37,699 bases of DNA from Pseudomonadota bacterium (GCA_023416335.1 JAEZHY010000080.1:1-37699), one strand, 5' to 3'. Shown: positions 9,187 through 17,614, counted from the stretch's first letter. The notes: generated by a model not told the origin, from the letters alone. Program-made: numbers and translations.

Positions 9187-9417
9187 ATGGCAAGGGTGAG
9201 CCAGTCAGTTGAAGCAGTGTCGAAGGTGGAGGTCATCGAAATGGTTCTCAACAGGGGTGTCCTGGTTGAGGCCTGGGTGGCTATAAACCTCGTGGGATTG
9301 CGCGTTCTGGATATCGAGACAAGGATTTTGATAGCTTCTGTGGACAGATATCTGAAAATTGCTGATGCCATTGGACAGACCGCTGCTGTGCCCCCGTTGA
9401 TGGAAGCCTCAGCATAA
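9187..9417 (+). CDS. gvpA: Gas vesicle structural protein GvpA (orphan)
   Basis: A 76-residue protein matching the GvpA core along its whole length: VEVIEMVLNRGVLVEAWVAI, then LVGLRVLDIETRILIASVDR and YLKIADAIG, against the family pattern (L-E/D-V-I-D-R-x-L-D-K-G-x-V-x-D-A-W-x-R-x-S-L-V-G-I-E-L-L-x-I-E-A-R). GvpA forms the ribbed shell of gas vesicles. The 'EAW' and 'LIASVDRYLK' segments favour GvpA over GvpJ/GvpM. The ATG at 9187 has GGGAGAG about 7 nt upstream; the frame is open from 9124 but the conserved part starts after the chosen ATG. Upstream is AT-rich with possible TTGCAT (9124) and TACTAA boxes, not firm. No gvpN, gvpF/L, gvpK or other gvp gene occurs in the window, and flanking genes are decayed. 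The reading frame itself looks intact. Confidence 0.88.
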   Translation: MARVSQSVEAVSKVEVIEMVLNRGVLVEAWVAINLVGLRVLDIETRILIASVDRYLKIADAIGQTAAVPPLMEASA

Positions 9418-10396
9418 TTTCGAGTCGGGCAGGGTCGAAAAAATTTGGCAATATTTCAGCCCGTTTTCGTCGTTACCCGATCTCATCCGATCCCAACCGC
9501 CCAAATCTCATCTCCAGACAAATGACATCCATTTAACTCCGTTTTATTCTCAAGGAATGTGGGGTTAATACGATCCTCCGTTTGTATTCAGGGATATGGT
9601 TGTGTCGGAGCCCCAAAAAGTTATATCCTTGGTGACCTGACCTGAAACCATACCGAATTGGCGGCCCAAAACGCAAAATCCGATCCTGTATCCGCGCCGG
9701 CATGGGAAAACAAAGAGCAGGCCGGTTTCAATCCTGTGCATTTGGAAGATCATCTTCATGCTTGCCCTGCCGTGATAATCAACTTCCTCCACCAGGCATC
9801 ATCTCGGCTCATTCCGGTATCATAAAGTAGCCAATCGGTATCATCAGGGTATCATCATGGTATCGTTTGAAAGTTGAAGATCGGCTCCTGAATTTGGTTA
9901 ACGCTTGACCGGTTGTCTTCGGGATTAGAGAGAATTTCCGCTCGATCGAGATTCGAGCATATCTTTGAAAAAAGAATAGTCTAAGCTCGACTTTGCAGCG
10001 CATTGCGGCGCCAAACGGAAGTGCTTCGCATTTGCTTTATGTAAATGATACGTGGACACGAATCCGTGCCCGGTGGTGCTGAGTTCCTGCTTGCTTAAGC
10101 CATATTGAGTCAGAGCCCGTTGCCGGCCTGCTTGTTTGCTCTTCCATGCTATCGCGAATCGGTGTGAGAACGGCCGGGGAGTTGCGAATCGGAGAAGACC
10201 AGGTCCCGCCCTTTCAGGGCGTTCTCTTTCGGGGGCAGCCTACTTCAGAGAATTGTCTTTCGGCTCAACCTCGCGATCGGGAATTTCATAAATGCAAGTT
10301 TTGCACACTGACTAAAGCGGCTTCCACAATATGGACAAGTTCCCCTTCAAAAGGTATCTTCCAATCTGACTGATCATTTCACTGCCTGGAGGATCC
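9418..10396. other. Intergenic region, no gene recognised
   Basis: Nearly 1 kb without a frame that has both a ribosome binding site and a recognisable product. The only structure seen is a cluster of GGTATC repeats at 9816-9864. Confidence 0.5.
9816..9864. repeat. GGTATCAT direct repeats, three at 11-bp spacing
   Basis: GGTATCAT occurs at 9816, 9837 and 9848, and GGTATCGT at 9859. The last three start exactly 11 bp apart, about one helical turn. This is iteron-like, with no adjacent replication gene. Confidence 0.6.
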
Positions 10397-10594
10397 GTGG
10401 TAAAGGACGGCGATCTTCTTGCTGAATTCGAGAGGGCCTATACCGCCTCTGAGAGACCCGATTACCTGGAAGGTCTTAAGGTTTTTGAGGCGATGTGGGA
10501 AGAAGGACTTCTGCTCGGTGTATTACCGCCTGAAGATCCTCTTGAAGGAATCGAAGTGGATATAAGGATGGCAAATATATTGAACAGTCTTTGA
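10397..10594 (+). CDS. Small conserved protein, partner of a nucleotidyltransferase
   Basis: A 65-residue acidic protein with a GTG start and GGAGG 5 nt upstream. Key pattern: LLAEFERAY, then LEGLKVFEAMWEEGLLLGVL and PPEDPLEGIEVDIRMANILN. From memory, small proteins of this kind (an acidic helix with 'ALKIFEAMWEE' followed by 'GIEVDIRIAR.LNS') are often encoded just before a nucleotidyltransferase gene, an arrangement typical of MNT-type or AbiE-like units. The sequence right after its stop supports this: a truncated nucleotidyltransferase N-terminus begins there. The function is unknown to me, and the pairing is recalled rather than searched. Confidence 0.6.
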   Translation: MVKDGDLLAEFERAYTASERPDYLEGLKVFEAMWEEGLLLGVLPPEDPLEGIEVDIRMANILNSL

Positions 10595-10676
10595 AGACCT
10601 CCTTGTGAGAATCTCAAGGTCGCTGAAAGAGGGCGGTCCGCCATACATGATCGTAGGAGGGGAAATTTACATTTAG
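10584..10676 (+). pseudogene. Truncated nucleotidyltransferase N-terminus
   Basis: A 30-codon frame without its own start codon reads VFEDLLVRISRSLKEGG then PPYMIVGGEIYI and stops at 10674. Full-length relatives read about 'LLKKIAEELKEKGIPYMVIGGQAVLLYG', the start of the nucleotidyltransferase fold with its GG motif. Everything downstream of the first GG is gone. It overlaps the end of the preceding small gene in another frame, as in intact gene pairs. Confidence 0.45.
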
Positions 10677-10736
10677 CAATAATTGTCATATTCGACATGA
10701 AATGTGAGTCCTGATTACAAAGGAAATTGCATGCCG

Positions 10737-11007
10737 ATGAACGTCAATCTTACCCCCTCAGCTAGAGTAAATGATCAGACGAAAAGTGGCGTCAGGCCTG
10801 TATTCGTCTGCGAGTGAAGTCGTTCGCGAGGCGTTACGCCTCTTAGAGGAACAAGATCGCTTCCGTGCGGTCAAGCTCGAACGGTTACGAGAAGATATTC
10901 GTGAGGGTCTCGAAAGCGGTGAACCGACGCCCTGGGATCCCGAAGAAATCAAGAGGGAAGGTCGTAAGAAGAGAGCTGAGAAAGCAAGCATCAACTCAGA
11001 GACGTAA
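10737..11007 (+). pseudogene. ParD-like antitoxin gene with broken start
   Basis: From 10771 the frame reads MIRRKVASGLYSSASEVVRE, then ALRLLEEQDR and REDIREGLESGEPTPWDPEE, a ParD/CC2985-type ribbon-helix-helix antitoxin (the helix, the 'YSSASEVVREALRLLE' core and the toxin-binding tail). Family members begin MNVNLTPELE just before this. That segment is present (ATG 10737, MNVNLTP, AAAGGA upstream at 10719) but in another frame: a run of five C at 10753-10757 has one base too many, and restoring the frame would still meet TAA (10768-10770) just before MIRRK. The first DNA-binding strand is therefore lost unless translation restarts at ATG 10771 (residues 1-78). No ParE toxin follows; the next gene is metF on the other strand. 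Confidence 0.7.
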
Positions 11008-11080
11008 ATGCCTGCCGCCTACGTGTGCTTTTCATCAATGCCCATTCGTACGGCCACCTGCCAGGCCGCAATTGTGAAGA

Positions 11081-11105
11081 ATGGGCACGGCATGACCGTG
11101 CCCAT
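11081..11105 (-). terminator. Hairpin downstream of metF
   Basis: ATGGGCACGG and CCGTGCCCAT form a perfect 10-bp stem with a 5-nt loop, 38 bp beyond the metF stop. On the minus strand it is followed by TCTTC only, so it is a weak intrinsic terminator or a dispersed palindrome. Confidence 0.45.
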
Positions 11106-11143
11106 CCCAAACAAACTTCGATCTTCACGCCGAGAAGGGGACC

Positions 11144-12076
11144 CTAATCCACCTTCGGCCGCGGATAAAGCCCGGCCCGCTGCACTATTTCGGGCACCTT
11201 TTCTTCCCATTCTATAGCCATTACATGGAACCCGCGCACACCGGGGACTTCTTTTAATTCCTGGATCTGCTCGACCGCAATGTTGATTCCTTCTTCGGCC
11301 GCTTTCTCTTTCCCGGCCCCCTGGAGCCTCTTTATGATCTCGTCGGGAACGTCCATTCCCGGCACCTTGCTCTTCATGTACCGGGCCATACCGACGGATT
11401 TCATCGGGGTGATTCCTGCAAGGATTGCGACCTTTTCATGCAGGCCCTGGTCCACGACACCCTGCATCCATCTTTTGAACTTCTCCATGTTGTAGATGCA
11501 CTGGGTCTGGATGAACTGCGCTCCAGCCGCCACCTTTTTGGCAAGCCGCATGACGCGGATTTCGAACGGGTCGGCGAAGGGATTTTCCGCAGCACCTATG
11601 AACATCTGCGGACGGGCTTTCATTTCGAAGCCGCTATAGAGCTTTCCTTCGTCCCGCATCTTCTTGACCACTTTGATGAGCTGCGTCGAATCGAGGTCGA
11701 AGACGTTGGCGGCCGTGGGGTGGTCGCCAAAGCTCTGGTGGTCTCCGGTCAGGCAAAGGACGTTGTTAATGCCGAACGCGCCGGCTCCGAGCAGGTCGCT
11801 CTGGAGGGCGATCCGGTTGCGGTCGCGTGTCGTCATCTGCAGGACCGGTTCAAAGCCCATCTGCTTTATCCTTATGCAGGATGCCAGGCTGGACATGCGC
11901 ACCACGGCGGTCTGGTTGTCGGTCACATTGATGACGTCCACGTAGGGACCGACGAGCCTCGCCTTCTCGTCTACGATATCCCCCTCACAGCTCCGTGGAG
12001 GGCCGCATTCCGAGGTGACCGCGAAATGACCGGCAGCGAGGACCTTTTCCAGCTTACTCGGCGTTGTTGTGTTCAT
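11144..12076 (-). CDS. metF: Methylenetetrahydrofolate reductase, MetF
   Basis: A 310-residue FAD-type TIM-barrel enzyme that reduces 5,10-methylene-THF to 5-methyl-THF, the last folate step of the Wood-Ljungdahl methyl branch. Seen in sequence: TSECGPPR near residue 23 (the Glu of the family's catalytic 'EFFPP' motif), TDNQTAVVRMSSLASC, ILQ/LQMTTRDRNRIALQSDLL (folate/FAD barrel strand), NVLCLTGDH, and AKKVAAGAQFIQTQ with GITPMKS. Length is normal for MetF. The ATG overlaps the metV stop (ATGA), with GGAGG upstream. It closes the operon hdrA-mvhD-metV-metF, so its electrons should come through MetV and the HdrA/MvhD module rather than directly from NADH. Enzyme family is certain; the electron donor is inference. 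Confidence 0.95.
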   Translation of the reverse strand: MNTTTPSKLEKVLAAGHFAVTSECGPPRSCEGDIVDEKARLVGPYVDVINVTDNQTAVVRMSSLASCIRIKQMGFEPVLQMTTRDRNRIALQSDLLGAGAFGINNVLCLTGDHQSFGDHPTAANVFDLDSTQLIKVVKKMRDEGKLYSGFEMKARPQMFIGAAENPFADPFEIRVMRLAKKVAAGAQFIQTQCIYNMEKFKRWMQGVVDQGLHEKVAILAGITPMKSVGMARYMKSKVPGMDVPDEIIKRLQGAGKEKAAEEGINIAVEQIQELKEVPGVRGFHVMAIEWEEKVPEIVQRAGLYPRPKVD

Positions 12077-12741
12077 GCCTGCGACACCTCCCTGACTATC
12101 TTACGGGGACCTCCATCCCGGCTGGCATTCCAGTCCCTGGGGTCGACCGGTTCCTCGAACCTTTTGAGTTCACCCAGGGTCTTCAATCGTTCGTAGATCA
12201 ACTGCCATCCGCAGTCGATCTCCTTGTTGACCTCGCATTTCCCGCCCGAGGAACCGCCGCAGGGGCCGTTTAACATGCGCTTCGAACACCGGGAGATGGG
12301 GCAGATGCCCCCCGTACTCGCGAGCACGCATTCGCCGCAGGCCTGGCAGCGCTCGCTCCAGACCCCTTTTTCCAAACTCACGCCAATGAAATTTGTATTT
12401 ACGCCCGGGAAGACATGCATATCCGGGTACATCTCCGCCATGAACTGCACTCCGGCGCCGCAGGCGATCGAGACGACGGCGTCGTAGCCTCCGATCCGGT
12501 CCTTGAGTTCGCTCAGGTATTCCTTGTCGCACTGCCGGGTCAGGCATGCTTCGCCTATCTCGACGTCTTTGCCGTGGCTGGAGAAATAGAGGCGAAGCGC
12601 GGATGCGAGGATTTCCACCTCCTTCATTCCACCTGCTTCACACACGGCAACACACCCGTTGCAGCCTGCGATGAGTGTTTTATTGCAGTCTTTTACCCGG
12701 TCGAGGATTTCTTCAATCGGTTTGGGGTTGGCGATTATCAT
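12073..12741 (-). CDS. metV: MetV, iron-sulfur/zinc partner of MetF
   Basis: A 222-residue protein of the methylene-THF reductase C-terminal family (MetV). Seen: AGCNGCVAVCEAGG near the N-terminus; TRQCDKEYL in the middle; and a cluster ERCQACGECV, GGICPISRCSKRMLNGPCGG, GGKCEV, together enough cysteines for two [4Fe-4S] clusters plus a zinc site, as known for MetV of acetogens. In the acetogen complex MetV binds MetF and relays electrons to its flavin. Start ATG overlaps the mvhD stop by 4 nt (ATGA), with AAGGAG 8 nt upstream; its stop overlaps metF in the same way. Translation of the three is probably coupled, which fits a fixed-ratio complex. Confidence 0.92.
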   Translation of the reverse strand: MIIANPKPIEEILDRVKDCNKTLIAGCNGCVAVCEAGGMKEVEILASALRLYFSSHGKDVEIGEACLTRQCDKEYLSELKDRIGGYDAVVSIACGAGVQFMAEMYPDMHVFPGVNTNFIGVSLEKGVWSERCQACGECVLASTGGICPISRCSKRMLNGPCGGSSGGKCEVNKEIDCGWQLIYERLKTLGELKRFEEPVDPRDWNASRDGGPRKIVREVSQA

Positions 12742-13175
12742 GCGGCGTTCTCCTTTTTTACCCCTTTCACCCTCAAGGGATTGGGGCCGATCTGCCGAAT
12801 TTTCTCGGTCATCTCGCGGCAGATTTCGGCAAACCGGGGACCTTCACCGGAGGACAGGTTATACATGGCAACCCGTTCCGGTTCCATTCCGATGGTTTTC
12901 AATAGCTCCTGTACATAATTGACTCTTTTCCTGGCCCGCAGATTGCCGGCCTGGTAATGGCAATCGCCTTCCATGCATCCTGCCGCGAAAACCCCGTCAG
13001 CACCTTTTTCGAGTGCTTTCAGGAGGTGGATAATCGCCACCCTGCCGGTGCAGGGAACTTTCACTATCCGGATATTGCTCGGATAGCTCAATCTCATCGA
13101 ACCTGCCAGGTCCGCCGCCGAGTAGGCTCAGTAGGTGCAGCAGAAGGCGACGATTACCGGTTCAAAGTTTTCCAT
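12738..13175 (-). CDS. mvhD: MvhD/VhuD-type iron-sulfur subunit, selenoprotein (Sec16)
   Basis: A 145-residue protein of the methyl-viologen-reducing hydrogenase delta family, which passes electrons between HdrA and a partner oxidoreductase. The reading frame holds TGA at 13128-13130: [25 protein letters not shown]. Family members have Cys there (FCC..C.YA.ADLAG), and VhuD of Methanococcus has Sec. After it come KVPCTGRV, AAGCMEGDCHYQAGN and ARKRVNY, the remaining [2Fe-2S]-type cysteines. The ATG at 13175 has AAGGAG 7 nt upstream and overlaps the hdrA stop (TGATG). A normal gene finder would start it at 13097 and lose 26 residues, including the CC motif. A SECIS-like hairpin starts 14 nt after the TGA. 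A stop reading would leave a useless 15-residue peptide and a subunit without its first cluster ligands. Confidence 0.9.
13099..13113 (-). promoter_or_regulatory. SECIS-like hairpin for mvhD
   Basis: On the minus strand GGACCU-GGC-AGGUUC can pair over six base pairs with one G-U, starting 14 nt after the TGA, within the spacing used by bacterial SECIS elements. The apical part carries GG. It is coding sequence at the same time. Confidence 0.6.
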
Positions 13176-16100
13176 CAGAGTACTCCTTCCAGAAGGGCAT
13201 CCACCTTGATCATGATCTGGTCGTCCGTATAATTTCCAAGCCGGATCGCCTTGGCGGGGCATTCAGCAGCACAGATGCCGCACCCCTGGCAAAGCGCCTC
13301 GTTGATCTCGGAGACGTTCGAGTTATTGATTTGTGGTACGCCGTATGGGCAGTTTCGTACGCATATGAGACAGGCTGCACACAGGCTGGGCTCGACCCGT
13401 GCAACGACTCCTCCCACTGTCTTATCCTTTGCGGACAGGAAGGATGCTGCCCGCGATGCGGCAGCCATTGCCTGGGCGATGCTCTCGGATATCAGCTTGG
13501 GGCCGTGAGCCGTTCCGCACAGGTAGATTCCCTCCGAAGCAAAATCGACCGGCCGCAGTTTGGCGTGCGCTTCTATGAAAAATCCTTCCGCATTTCGGGG
13601 GACCTTGAGAAGCGTAGCCAATTCCTCATTTTCTCCGGCAAGTGTCGCCGCGCTGAGGATGACCGCGTCCGCGCTCATTTTGACCGGGCGGTTCAGGACA
13701 TGGTCGGTGAAGGAGACGCTCATGCCGTTGCCGTCCCGTGAAACCCGCGGGGGATCGTTCTCACTGAACCGCACAAAAAGGACGCCTTCCCGGCGTGCCT
13801 TCGTGTAGTAATCTTCGAGAACGCCATAAGTGCGCATGTCGCGGTAAAGCACAACAACGTCCATCTCAGGGTTGAGCTTCTTGAGATCCAGCGCGTGCTT
13901 CACGGCGCCCTGGCAGCATATGCGGCTGCAGTTGGGGTTTTCTTCATTGCGCGATCCTACGCACTGAACCATGACCGCACACTGCCATTTTGAGACGTCC
14001 TCCGGTTTGTCGTGAACGAGCTTCCCGAGTTCGAGCTGGGTCATCACCCGGTCACTCTCGCCGTAGAGGAATTCTTTCGGCTTGTATTCGTGCGCGCCGG
14101 TCGCGAGGACTATGGCCCCATGGTCGATTTCCCTGACGCCGTTTCCGGTCTCGATGCGCGAAACGAAATTCCCCTTATACCCGGAAAGGCCCGTGAGGCG
14201 TGCCCCGGTGAGAACCTCGATTTTGCTGTTGGTCCGGGTTTCATCGACGAGCGTCTTGAGATAGGCGCCGACGTCGAGCCCTTCGATCGTGTGCGGAACG
14301 TTGCGGGCCATACCGCCCAGCTCAGGTTCCTTTTCCACCACGACGACCTCGAAATCCTGGCGGGCCAGGCCTAGAGCGGCATTCATGCCTGCAACTCCGC
14401 CGCCGATGACCAGGGCGCGCTGGTTTATGGTCAGGTGTTTCTCGACCAGCGGAGTGAGCAGAGATGCCCGGGCAACAGCCATGCGGACCAGGTCCTTGGC
14501 CTTCGCCGTTGCCGGACCGGGTTCTTTCTGGTGCACCCAGGAATCCTGGTCCCGGATATTCGCCATTTCGAACAGGTACTTGTTCAGACCGCAGTCCTTC
14601 AGGGTTTCCTGGAAAAGCGGCTCATGCGTGCGCGGCGAGCATGCCGCAACCACAACGCGGTTGAGGCTGTTTTCCCGGATGATGTCCTTCATCTTCTGCT
14701 GGCTGTCCTGCGAACAGGTGAAGAGATAATCCGTCGAAAAGACAACGTTTGGAAGTGTGGCGGCGTACCGGCTAACTTCTTTAACATCCACGACAGAGGC
14801 AATGTTGATGCCGCAGTTGCAGACAAAGACGCCGATTCGGGGGTCCGCACCCGTTACATCCTGTTCGGGGGGAACTTCCACTACCCTGACCTGAGATCCC
14901 CTCGCGGGAGCGAGATCGATTGCGGCGGCGCACGCGGCCGCGCTCGCTTCCATAACGGAAGCGGGTATATCCTTCGGACCCTGGAAGAGACCGCAGACGT
15001 ACACTCCGTCACGGGAAGAACTGACGGGGGTAAAGCCGTTAGTCAGTGCGAAGTTGTGTCCGGTCAATTCGATCCCGAGCTTTTGGGCCATCTCTATGGC
15101 CTCTGCCGGCGTCTCTACGCCTGCCGAGAGAACCACCATATCGAACTGCTCTTCGTGCTGTTCCCCGGCTTCGTTCGTGTATTCGATGGAAACACTGTCG
15201 CTTCCGGGGATCGGGTCCACCGTGTGGACGCGCGAGCGGATAAAGCGCACTCCATACTTGTCTTTCGCACGTTTGTAGTATTTCTCGAAGTCTTTCCCGA
15301 AGGTGCGCATGTCCATGTAGAAGATGGCGGTGTCGAGCCCATCGGGGCAATGTTCACTGGCGACCATGGCTTCTTTGATCGCGTACATGCAGCATACGCC
15401 GGAGCAGTAGGTGTGAGCGCCCTCATGGCGATCCCGCGAACCGACGCACTGGAGCCACGCAATCTTCTTTGGTTCCCGATGGTCGGACGGCCGGACGAGA
15501 TGCCCCTGGGTGGGGCCGGAGGGTGAAAGGATTCGCTCGAATTCCATCGCAGTCACAATGTTCGGCAACTGCGCGTATGCGTAGGTGTTGAGTTTCGCCG
15601 GGTTAAAGGGCTGAAAGCCCGGTGCGGCAACTATCGCGCCTACGTTCAACTCGCGCACCTTCGGCTGCTCGTCATGCTGCACGGCCTTTGCAAGGCAAGC
15701 CTCGACGCATTGATAGCATTCCGAGCATACACCGCAGCTGAGGCAGCGGGATGCTTCCTCGCGGGCCTGCTCTTCATTGAAGCCGAGCTGTACTTCGTTG
15801 AAGTTCTTTGTGCGGACTCTCGGTTCCAGGACAGGCATCCGGGCACGCGGAATCTTGTCGTAGCCTTCCGTGGAGACCTGCCGGACCGCGTTCCATTCCT
15901 TTTCACGACCCTCGGCGAGGTCTTCGCCGCGGATGTAGCGTCCGATCGATATGGCTGCCTGCTTGCCTGCCGCGATCGCTTCGATTACCGTTTTGGGTCC
16001 CGTTACCGCATCGCCGCCCGCGAAGATATCCTTGTCGTGGGTCTGCAGGGTGAGCGGATCTACGTGCATCGTGCCCCAGTCGGTAAGGCGGCATGCGCAT

Positions 16101-17614
16101 TCTTCGGTCAGGCATGCCCAGTCGGATTCCTGACCGATGGCCGGAACGACTGCATCGACTTCCATAGTGAACTCGGAGCCCGGGATCGTCACAGGCCGCC
16201 TGCGGCCGCTTGCATCCGGTTCTCCCAGTTGCATCCTGACACATTCGATCGCCTTTACCCGCCCGTTCTCCCCGATTATACGCCTGGGGTTGGTGAGGGT
16301 CATGATCTCAATGCCTTCTTCGCGGCATTCATGGATCTCTTCAGCATTGGCCGGCATTTCGGCCTCGCTTCGGCGATAAATGATGAAAGGCTTTCTGGAA
16401 CGATTCCGGAGAGCGGAGCGCACCGTATCCATCGCGACATTTCCGCCTCCGATAACCGCTACCCGGTCGCCGAGGGGAACTCTCTTTCCGAGGTTGATAT
16501 CTCTCAGGTATTCGACTCCCGGAATCACCCCTTCGAGGTCTTCGCCGGGAATTCCGAGGGCCTTGCACTCGTGCGCGCCGATGCCCATGAAGAATGCTTT
16601 GTAACCCTGATTTCTCAATTGCGAGATGGTAAAGTCCTTACCGATCGACACTCCCGTTTTGAATTCGATGCCCATATCCCGCATGACCTGGATTTCGGCC
16701 TCGATGATGTCCTTCGGGAGCCTGTAGGAAGGAATTCCCACGGTGAGCATTCCGCCAAGTACCGGCAGCTTTTCGAAAACGGTTACCGAATATCCTTCGA
16801 CAGCAAGGTAATATGCGCAGGAAAGACCTGCCGGACCGGAACCGATCACGGCGACCTTCTCGTTCTTCTTTTCCTTGATCTCGGGAACGTACCGGGTTTC
16901 GGAATGAAGGTCCTGGTCGGCCAGGAAGCGCTTGATCGAATCGATTGCTATGGGCTCGTCGAATTCGCCGCGCTTGCACGCGCCCTCGCAGGGGTGGTGG
17001 CATACGCGGCCGCAGATCGCGGGCAGCGGGTTTTCTTCCTTGATCAGTTTGAGGGCTTCCTGGTACTTGCCCTGGGCGGTCAAGGCAACGTAGCCCTGGA
17101 CCGAAATGTGCGCCGGGCAGGTCGCCTTACAGGGCGAGGTGCCGCGCTTCTCGATCGAGAACGCGCCGGGCACGGCCTGCGCGTATCTGCGGAATGCAGC
17201 CTTTCGGCTGTTCAGCCCCATATTGTATTCGTTTTTTTGTTCGACGGGGCAAACCCGGGCACATTCGCCGCAGCCGGTACATTTGGAAATATCTACATAA
17301 CGTGGCTTTTGCAGGATCTGTACAGTGAAGTTTCCCGGCTCGCCGGTAACTTCCCGGACTTCCGAAAGGGTCAGAAGCTCGATGTTGAGATGCCGGCCGA
17401 CCTCGACCAGCTTGGGTGAGATCACTCACATGGCGCAGTCATTGGTGGGAAATGTTTTGTCCAACTGCGACATCATTCCGCCCACGGCCGGAGATTTCTC
17501 GACCAGATAGACGAAATAGCCGGTGTTGGCCAGATCCAATGCCGCTTGCATGCCGGCAATACCGCCGCCCACGACCATGACGGCGCCAACAGGCTCATTT
17601 GTTTTTGTTTTCAT
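13175..17614 (-). CDS. hdrA: HdrA-GltD-HdrA fusion flavoprotein, selenoprotein (Sec63)
   Basis: A 1479-residue electron-bifurcation-type protein if TGA at 17426-17428 is read as selenocysteine: [20 protein letters not shown], where HdrA normally has [16 protein letters not shown]. Domains: HdrA FAD site [10 protein letters not shown] (14-23); [4Fe-4S] [12 protein letters not shown] (112-123); inserted GltD/NfnB-like module with CKATCP and [16 protein letters not shown] (162-213), FAD loop [13 protein letters not shown] (257-), NAD(P) loop [12 protein letters not shown], and GGDAVTG (533-539); [17 protein letters not shown] (624-640); remainder of the first HdrA (650-900) with CVGSRD and [13 protein letters not shown]; second HdrA with VCNCGIN (930), [15 protein letters not shown] (1069-), [15 protein letters not shown]; and C-terminal 2x[4Fe-4S] [24 protein letters not shown] (1412-1453). 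GAGGT lies 9 nt before the ATG. No hdrB or hdrC is beside it. Confidence 0.92.
17393..17410 (-). promoter_or_regulatory. SECIS-like hairpin for hdrA
   Basis: On the minus strand CUGGUC-GAGGUC-GGCCGG forms a 6-bp stem (two or three G-U pairs) with a 6-nt loop containing GGU, beginning 15 nt after the TGA. Loop sequence and distance resemble known bacterial SECIS elements such as that of fdhF. Confidence 0.65.

Noticed and set aside
9809..10003. 64-codon minus-strand frame over the GGTATC repeats
   Set aside because: Its repeated ending (DDTLMIPIGYFMIPE) only reflects the DNA repeats.
12738..13097. MvhD starting at ATG 13097
   Set aside because: It lacks the conserved CC..C/U motif; the full gene starts at 13175 with a better ribosome site.
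15674..17419. 581-codon frame on the strand opposite hdrA, and similar long frames opposite cysS and gltX
   Set aside because: High-GC antisense shadows of well-recognised genes; their products resemble nothing.
13175..17425. HdrA starting at GTG 17425
   Set aside because: That start would cut off the FAD-binding N-terminus, which lies in the same frame just before a single TGA at a family cysteine.
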